From NCBI GenBank assembly GCA_963920525.1, contig OY986439.1:23588819-23652818 (forward strand): a stretch of 64,000 bases of DNA, given 5' to 3'. The position numbers and the translations under genes were made by a program. The notes under the pieces are model-generated. The model searched no databases and was not told the DNA's origin. It saw only the letters and a list, made by a program, of their open reading frames with translations. Below are positions 57,487 to 64,000 of this stretch, one piece after another (position 1 is the first letter of the stretch; each line of letters starts with the position of its first letter). The stretch is from Dichetophora obliterata. Lineage: Eukaryota; Arthropoda; Insecta; Diptera; Sciomyzidae.

Positions 57487-58365
57487 TAAAAAACTAAATG
57501 CAGATAGCCCTGGCAACTAGTGCTTAATTATTTTTATTAATTTGTCATTTAAATTTTAGTTAATAAAGAAATAATTATAATAATAAAAAAACCAAAATTT
57601 TATTTTTTATTTAATTGATCTGTCAATTTACCGATTTAATCATGAATTCATGGATAATAAAAACGCTTGGTCACAATATATACATATAAATCACAAGCTA
57701 ATGTAGCAAATTTTTTGACCATGCATTGATTAAAGAATTTAACGTCATTTCAGATAAATATTAAAAAATAAAAAGAAGAATAAATTTGCTTTTTTGGTGG
57801 TTGATTTCACTGCAAAAATGAAAACTAATTAAAAATTTGATTTTGTGCATTAATAAATAATTGCAGCAATGCAAATAAAGTAGTACGTTGAAAAAGAATT
57901 TAAAATCATAACCACAGCGACTGTTTTGCAACCGCAAAAATTCTCGTGCAGTAACAAATCGAGGAGAAGATGGCAATACGTGAAGTTTCATTAAAAATTA
58001 AATGCATATTTATTATGGTAATTAAATAAAGAGAAAATTTCAAATAAATAAGGTGCACAAATTGGTTAAAGGAGTAATTTAATTTAAATATAGCGAAATT
58101 ATTACATATTGAACATTTTCATGAAACATATAAGAAGGCTTGATTCAGAAATGGCTAAGTCCACTTTTAACTATTTTCGATAAATACGAAAAACCAATAC
58201 ACGGAAAGAACAACTGCATTTCTATTAATAAAAAAGACATAGTTACATATACTAAAGAAATCTACATTTGAAAATAAAAATAAAAATTTTAAAAACGTTA
58301 TAGAATTTAGTTAGTTTCGAAACTCATTATTGTGACTTGACTGACTACTTTTGAAACAAAACGAG
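57487..58365. other. Intergenic sequence
   Basis: AT-rich, unassigned. No gene or repeat recognised. Confidence 0.4.
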
Positions 58366-58499
58366 TAAGGTTGCAAATAGAGTGAACGCCGAAGCAGACA
58401 GGAGCAGGAAAACTATGTGAAGAAACGAGATAAAAATAAACTTGGCTTTATTTCTATCTCGTCTTCGCAGTCTCGGCGTTTACTCTGCGGGCAGCCTTA
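58366..58499. mobile_element. PIF/Harbinger-like MITE, copy 3
   Basis: 128 bp (58369-58496) with tips GGTTGCAAATAGAGTGAACG and the complement of GGCTGCCCGCAGAGTAAACG. Flanks are TAA and TTA. It lacks the GGCA tract of the other copies, so this may be the ancestral size. Confidence 0.8.
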
Positions 58500-59006
58500 G
58501 ACTTGGCTACTTTTGATATTTTATTAGTTGGATTTTATTATTTTACTTTTGAGCTAAGAAAAATTGATTTGTTTTTATTTTTTTTTATTAATTTATTTAA
58601 GTTCTTTATTTATTTTTTTATTTATTTTTAAATTGACTACTTTACGGTTTTAAAATTTTAACCTTTCTACCCATTTCGATATACACGATTTGGTTAAGTG
58701 AACATTTAAACATTTGTCTTTATTTTCCCATTTCTAACCCTTCATCTGGCAGTATAACAGAACTGTAACAAACCGAATAAGTTTCTAGTTAAACACTTCA
58801 TGGTCCATTAACACCAAAAAAAATAATTTTTGCATAACAGCCACAAATTGAATAATATGATGCGAAGACAGAAAGGGAAAAGCTGGAGTTTTTTTAACAT
58901 TTTTTAACAAAAAAAAAATTGCTAAATGTTTTTTTTTTATAATAAAATCCAAATGCATTGAACATACAATATGTTTTCAATTTGCTTATTTTCATATTAA
59001 AATCAT
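58500..59006. other. Intergenic sequence
   Basis: AT-rich sequence with T runs; no gene recognised. Confidence 0.4.
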
Positions 59007-59666
59007 TAGCTGCGTTCCTTTCGCCTTAATATAATCGCGATAGCAAATTTTCTCAAAGGAACGGCAAGAAAAACGACTCGTAGAGGGCACTACCTACCGT
59101 TGCAGTCAAAATTAAATTCAAACAAACAATCATGATACAATAACTATTAGGTGTCATGGGAACGTGTGTCGTTCAAAACTGTTGTGAACTGTTCTGGTAG
59201 CGATACCTTAGTGAACGATGTTTTTCTCTGATTGTGTTTTACTCTAAACGTCAGAAAAATTGTAAATTATTAAATTTAATTATTAATATTATGCAATTAT
59301 GTATATAAATAATTCAAGTGCAATTGTTGGCTCCGCTGAATGCATTCAATGTGTGTGACACACGCGGTTTGTTTTGTTTTCTTTTGTTTAGCATTGGATG
59401 GTCGCAGCTCGTGAGAAAATAGGTAGCTGTCATTAGGTAGCTACCTAATAGTCATTGTATCAAACAAATAATTTAAAAAATGAAATGATAGCTCATAAAA
59501 ATATACAGGTGCGGCACCTGTGTTGCAAATTTTTTAAAGGCTATATCACAATTTTATATGGATAGCAAAAATAATCCTATTTGTTATAGGCTTATTTTTT
59601 TTGTTTTTGCTTTGCATGTAAAAAAAAAATAATCTGGATTATTTTGAAGAGAATGGAACGCAGCTA
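59007..59666. mobile_element. TA-flanked MITE, 656 bp, copy 2
   Basis: The tips GCTGCGTTCCTTTCGCCTT (59009) and GGAACGCAGC (ending 59664) are flanked by TA (59007, 59665). Nearly identical to 41296-41941. The main difference is an extra ATTAGGTAGCT block near 59430. Here the right tip keeps GCAGC, so the ends are a better inverted repeat than in copy 1. Confidence 0.88.
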
Positions 59667-60293
59667 TTATCTTAATCACTTTATATGATATTTATCGAAA
59701 AAGCACTTTCCCCCAAAAAGATTTAAATAAGTTATTTTAAATATTTCCTTTAAATTGTGTAAAACTTAAAATTATAAAACTTGCAAAAAAAAAATACCAT
59801 GAAAACTACTTTGTCAGAAAAAATTTAAAAACACAAATTTAATAAAATTTTTAGAAGCAATATTTGATTGAATAGAATTTCACATAAGGCAAGTTTCAGG
59901 TTTAAAAAAGGTCAAAGTTGCGTTTAACGGATTTTCCGAAAAGTAAAAATTATTATTTCGGGTATCCTCTAATTAGACCAGAAATAGGCAATATATGAAA
60001 TTTCACGTTTCTAACTCAACTGAAATTGGTAGCGGCCAATGGGTTAAGGAATATTTAAGCTTTTTATTTGTGTTTGGCATTAAATATTGTAGACATATAC
60101 AAAATGTCGAGAAATGCAATGTTTTTCTTAAACATCTTCAATTTTCTTTTTTGGTTTTGGACCTGGCGATTTTTGAACCCAAGTACTGACCTCAGAAAAC
60201 TGAGTGAACATGTTTTTGTCTTTAAATAAGTAAGTACTACTTATTTGATACAAATCTAAATTTGAATTATTTTTGGTGCTTTCATATATGTGA
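59667..60293. other. Intergenic sequence
   Basis: AT-rich, no gene recognised. Confidence 0.4.
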
Positions 60294-60511
60294 CCTTCTC
60301 CGAGAAAAGGGACCTAGTGTGTCAAAAAACTGGTTTGGACTTAAGAGTGTGTATCTATGAGTTAGATAGATTTTATCATAACTAACCATACCGAATCGCA
60401 TCTCCCAACTGAAGGTGTGTTCACAGTGATAACGCGTTATATGCGCAAACTTTAAATGCGTTTTTCTCAAAACTTGATTTTCACACACTTGGTCCCTTTT
60501 CTCGGAGAAGG
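60294..60511. mobile_element. Small MITE with CCTTCTCCGAGAAAAGGGAC ends
   Basis: A 28-bp inverted repeat (CCTTCTCCGAGAAAAGGGAC plus C(T/A)AGTGTGT, with one or two changes) borders a 218-bp element. No clear target duplication. Confidence 0.8.
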
Positions 60512-61149
60512 CCTAATTCTAATACGACGTAAGTCACAACTATCTATTATTCAAGAAACAAAGAAAACTGTTTATTATTTGTATGAAGTTCATACGATAA
60601 TGTATTGTTTCAAACGTACTGCCTCCCTTTTTTCACACAAACATTAAAAACTAAAAAAGGACATAGATGTAGCTTTGACCAATCTACCTAAACCGCTTAT
60701 AAACGTTAGTTTGACCAATTTTGACATACGTCCTATTAGAATTAGGGCGACGATATATAAAGTCTATATGATTATATGAATTCAAAGTTTAGGGAATACT
60801 CCGTATGGATTTATAAATTTAAAAATATAAAAAAGTTCAATTTTCAATTGTAATTCAGAATCGATCAATTTAAGGGCTTATTGCAAGAACATGATAAGCC
60901 ACATAAAAAATATTTTGAAATAAACGACTCTAAAATTTCGAAAAAAATGTAGTTTTGTATGAAGAAATGGAATTGAACACGGAAACTTTTACAAATAGGT
61001 TAACAAATTAATAAGAAATAGCTAAAATCTCTTGAGTGGTTATTGGCAATGCATTTAGTAACGTATTCAGCCTAAAAAATTGATTTTTTAGATTATGTGG
61101 CTTATCACGTTTTTGCAGCAAACCCTCCAATTGTAGTATAAAAATTTCA
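60512..61149. other. Intergenic sequence
   Basis: AT-rich, no gene recognised. Confidence 0.4.
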
Positions 61150-61615
61150 TTTGAAATTCGGAAAGATTATTAAATTATTTTTAAATTTAAGAAAAAGTTT
61201 ACAAAAATTACATTGGAAATTCAGAATTAATTTCTTAATTAAGAAATTTCAAATGATCTATTCTGAATTTCAATAGATCTATTCTGAACTTCAAATATAA
61301 TTTATCTTGATCTTTTGAGAGTTCCAAATAAATTTTTTTATTCTTAATTGATCTTTCTGTATATCAAATTAGGTTTCTGAATTTCGATTGAACTTTTTGG
61401 AATTATATTGTAATTAAACTTTTCTGAACTTTAATTGCTCTTTTTGATCTTTTCTGAATTTCGAATAGAATTCGTAATTGCTCTTTTTGATCTTTTCTGA
61501 ATTTCAATTGACCTTTTCTGATTGATGTTTTCTGAATTTCAATTGAATTTTTCGGAATTTTAATTAGTCTTTTCTATATTTGAAATGGAATTTCTGAATT
61601 TCAATATACTTGAAA
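61150..61615. repeat. Degenerate TTTTCTGAATTTCAATTGA repeats
   Basis: Short words TTCTGAATTTCAATTGA, TCTGAATTTCGA and CTTTTCTGA recur irregularly every 25-40 bp. Confidence 0.6.
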
Positions 61616-61619
61616 TTAG

Positions 61620-62120
61620 TTACAATCGGATGAAAACCACGCCTACCTCCCATACATAGTAACTTTAACAAAATGGTTAAAGATCTCTAAATGCCATAAA
61701 ATAATATAATTGGTACTTTGCACATAAGCCTTGGTCTCAAATAGTCACCATACATTTAAAATTTTTCAAATAGTATAAAAACCACGCCTACCTCCCATAC
61801 AAAGTAACTATATGAAAACGGTCAAGTCTCGAAAAATTACACAAAATTAATTTACTGAATTAAAATTATGCACATATGCTAAGAATATTAAAATAAACTT
61901 TGAGTTTGTAATTTAGCAAAAACTCGGCAAACCTCCCTTACAAAGTGACGTCATCAAAGTAGCATAAATTATATAAATTCCACAAAAATGTGTGTTTCAA
62001 CAGCTTATTTGACATATAATTTCTTCATATCTTAAACGTCTACTGCGTTTGAGTTTTAGCAAAATTGGATGAACACCACGCTCATCTTCTAGACCGAAGT
62101 GACGTCATCAAATTTTCAAA
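61620..62120 (-). repeat. Reversed GGGAGGTAGGCGTGG modules
   Basis: On the minus strand three to four modules carry GTTACT(T/A)TGTATGGGAGGT followed by AGGCGTGGTTTT and a TGACGTCA word (61640, 61780, 61930, 62085). Homologous to the 21.43-21.97 kb cluster. Confidence 0.7.
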
Positions 62121-62435
62121 ACGCACAACTTAGAATATATTGTGGGAGTATTTTAATTTCGACCCAGTCGAAGATAATTCCTTACTAGTTTTTGTTTGTA
62201 CGTGATACACACAAAACATTGGCAAAATAATTTTATCCAGCTAACTCTTTCTAGACGAAACACTGTCAAGCGTTCTAAGCACACAAAAAACTTAACATTG
62301 AAGTTGAAATACCCCACTGTTGTATTTTAGTGTATTCGAAGTTATGATGGTTTTATTATTTTAATGAAGTCTCTGTATTCCCCTTTCAAATAGATTAGAT
62401 GTTTATTAGTTTTTAAAATTTTGAATTCGGGCTAT
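62121..62435. other. Short spacer
   Basis: No gene recognised. Confidence 0.4.
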
Positions 62436-63765
62436 AAATCGACCTTTTATGATGTATGGTTTGGGAGTTATGACGAAAAAACTACAACAGGACATATGAA
62501 AATATGATGTCATAATATTTTTACAATTTTTCCAAAGAAGCAATCTTGTAGGCAAAGGCTTAACAAACATTTTGGTGCATAAATCGTTAATTTATGATGT
62601 ATGGTTTGGGAGTTATGACGAAAAAACTAAAAAAAAACAAGAAAAATCACAAGTGACGTATAAAACTAAAACCATTGAAAAAAAAAATATTTTTTTCTAA
62701 GAATGCAGTCATATGCACAAATATTTTGGTGCATAAATCGTCCTTGTAGGATATACGGTTTGGTAGTTACGACGAAAAAATCAAATGTTTTTGGCCTGCT
62801 ATAACTCCAAAAAGTGTTCTATAACTTCTAAACTAGAAGAGATAGATCAAAACATATTTCTACAAAGACGTAACCCGCCTTAAGAACAATGCTATGGTGA
62901 TAATTTTAATGCATTGGATTTTAGGGCGAATTTTATGGCAAAAAAGCGAAAAAAAAACTCACCAAGAAGAACATATGAAAATATGGTGTAATAATATTTT
63001 TACAATTTTTCCAAAGATCTTGTAGGCAGAGGCTTAACAAACATTTTAATGCATAAATCGTCCTTTTGTGATGTATAGTTTGGGAGTTATGACGAAAAAA
63101 CTAAAAAAAAACAAGAAAAATCAATACAAATGACGTTATGAAACTAAAATCATTGAAAGAAAACAGTCGTGTGTGTATTTTAATTACAAACATGTTGGTG
63201 CATAAATCGTCCTTGTAGGATGTATGATTTGAAAGTTATGACGAAAAAATCATATGTTTTTTCTCCAAAAAGTGTTCTATAACTCCTAAACTAGAAGAGA
63301 TACAGCAAAACATATTTGGACGAAGACCTAACCTTAAGGATGATGCTATGGTGATCATTTTAATGCATGAATCGACCTTGCCAGATGTGTAGTTTGGATT
63401 TTAGGGTCAATGGCGAAAAACCGAAAAAATTCACCAAAAAGGACTTATGAAAATATGATGTAATAATATTTTAACAATTTTGCCAAAGATGCAATCTTGT
63501 AGGCAGAGGCTTAGCAAACATTTTGGTGCATAAATCGTCTATATATGATTTATGGTTTGAGATTTATGACGAAAAAACTAAAAAAAAAAACAAGAAAAAT
63601 CACCACAAGTGGCGTTATAAAACTAAAATCATTGAAAAAAAAATATATATTTTTTTTTGGATACAGTCGTGTGGGTATTGTAATTACAAACATTTTGGTG
63701 CATAAATCGTCCTAGTGGGATGTATGGTTTGGGAGTTCTGATGAAAAATAAATAGCAAAGTTTAC
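62436..63765 (+). repeat. Higher-order tandem array, about 480-bp unit
   Basis: The subunit (C/A)ATAAATCGTCCTTGTAGGAT plus GTATGGTTTGGGAGTTATGA and CGAAAAAA recurs at least seven times (62459, 62608, 62759, 63079, 63230, 63555, 63726). These are grouped into a larger unit of about 474-489 bp marked by ATATGAAAATATG(A/G)TGTAATA at 62485, 62970 and 63445. Fully non-coding. Confidence 0.9.
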
Positions 63766-63814
63766 TTTTTAAAAAATCAAGTCAATTGGTAATTTTATAG
63801 AATTTATGAAAAAT

Positions 63815-64000
63815 TTTCTTATGTGATGAAGTCACTTTGTTTGGGAGCTAGGCGAGCTTTCCTCTCGACTTTGCCAAATTTTATACTCAGAGTGCAAATT
63901 TAATATTAAAGCTTGAAAAGCAAAATAAAAAGTCGTTATATGTATTGTGGAATTTTAAGAAATGTGACCGTTTTTATGGCGAGACTTAATATGGGAGGAG
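63815..64000 (+). repeat. GGGAGGTAGGCGTGG-type modules, forward
   Basis: TGAAGTCACTTTGTTTGGGA with GCTAGGCGAGCTTT (63830) and AATATGGGAGGAG (63988) reach the window edge. They belong with 21.4-21.97 and 61.62-62.12 kb. Confidence 0.6.

Overview
The window is eukaryotic nuclear DNA from an insect, most likely a higher fly (Diptera, possibly a calyptrate with a large genome). The reasons are very AT-rich composition, transposable elements typical of flies (mariner, non-LTR retrotransposons with TAAA tails, many short inverted-repeat elements), abundant satellites, and no bacterial gene organisation. The species assignment is inference. I found no convincing host protein-coding exon, no functional tRNA or rRNA gene and no CRISPR array. 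Almost everything that can be named is mobile or repetitive DNA, and the window reads as intergenic or long-intron sequence.

The only recognisable protein-coding sequences are four decayed transposon genes. They are a Kolobok/Mutator-type DDE transposase (9828-11576, minus) inside a 2.8-kb inverted-repeat element flanked by TTAA; a reverse transcriptase with two frameshifts (16372-17894, plus); a mariner DD34D transposase nearly intact but frameshifted at its C-terminus (42147-43139, plus), with both terminal repeats present; and a second reverse transcriptase with one frameshift (46150-47842, plus).

Layout: 0.7-3 kb, 565-bp tandem repeats; 3.5-5.5 kb, inverted-repeat and foldback elements; 6.6-8.5 kb, tandem repeats and a retrotransposon-like 3' tail; 9.2-12 kb, Kolobok-like element; 12-14.5 kb, unassigned; 14.5-16.1 kb, 153-bp satellite; 16.3-18 kb, non-LTR retrotransposon; 18.2-19.7 kb, Harbinger-like non-autonomous element; 21.4-23.5 kb, dispersed repeats; 24.2-26.7 kb, a large hAT-like foldback with a TTAACCC element nested in one arm; 27-30 kb, more small elements; 30-35 kb, mostly unassigned with duplicated blocks and tRNA-like short repeats; 35.7-37.3 kb, hAT-like element; 37.6-41.1 kb, satellite split by an inverted-repeat element; 41.3-43.2 kb, a TA-flanked MITE next to mariner; 46-48.7 kb, second retrotransposon; 48.6-50.7 kb, three foldbacks; 52.5-55.2 kb, nested elements; 56.6-64 kb, more MITEs and a higher-order tandem array.

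The most informative structures are the nested insertions with readable target-site duplications: 8-bp direct repeats at 24214/26649 and 35721/37342, TTAA at 9206/12003, 22159/22655, 24342/24880 and 56601/57483, and an empty-site paralogue for the insertion near 53.03-53.29 kb. These give relative ages and superfamily assignments from sequence alone. All calls were made by reading the sequence; no database search was run.
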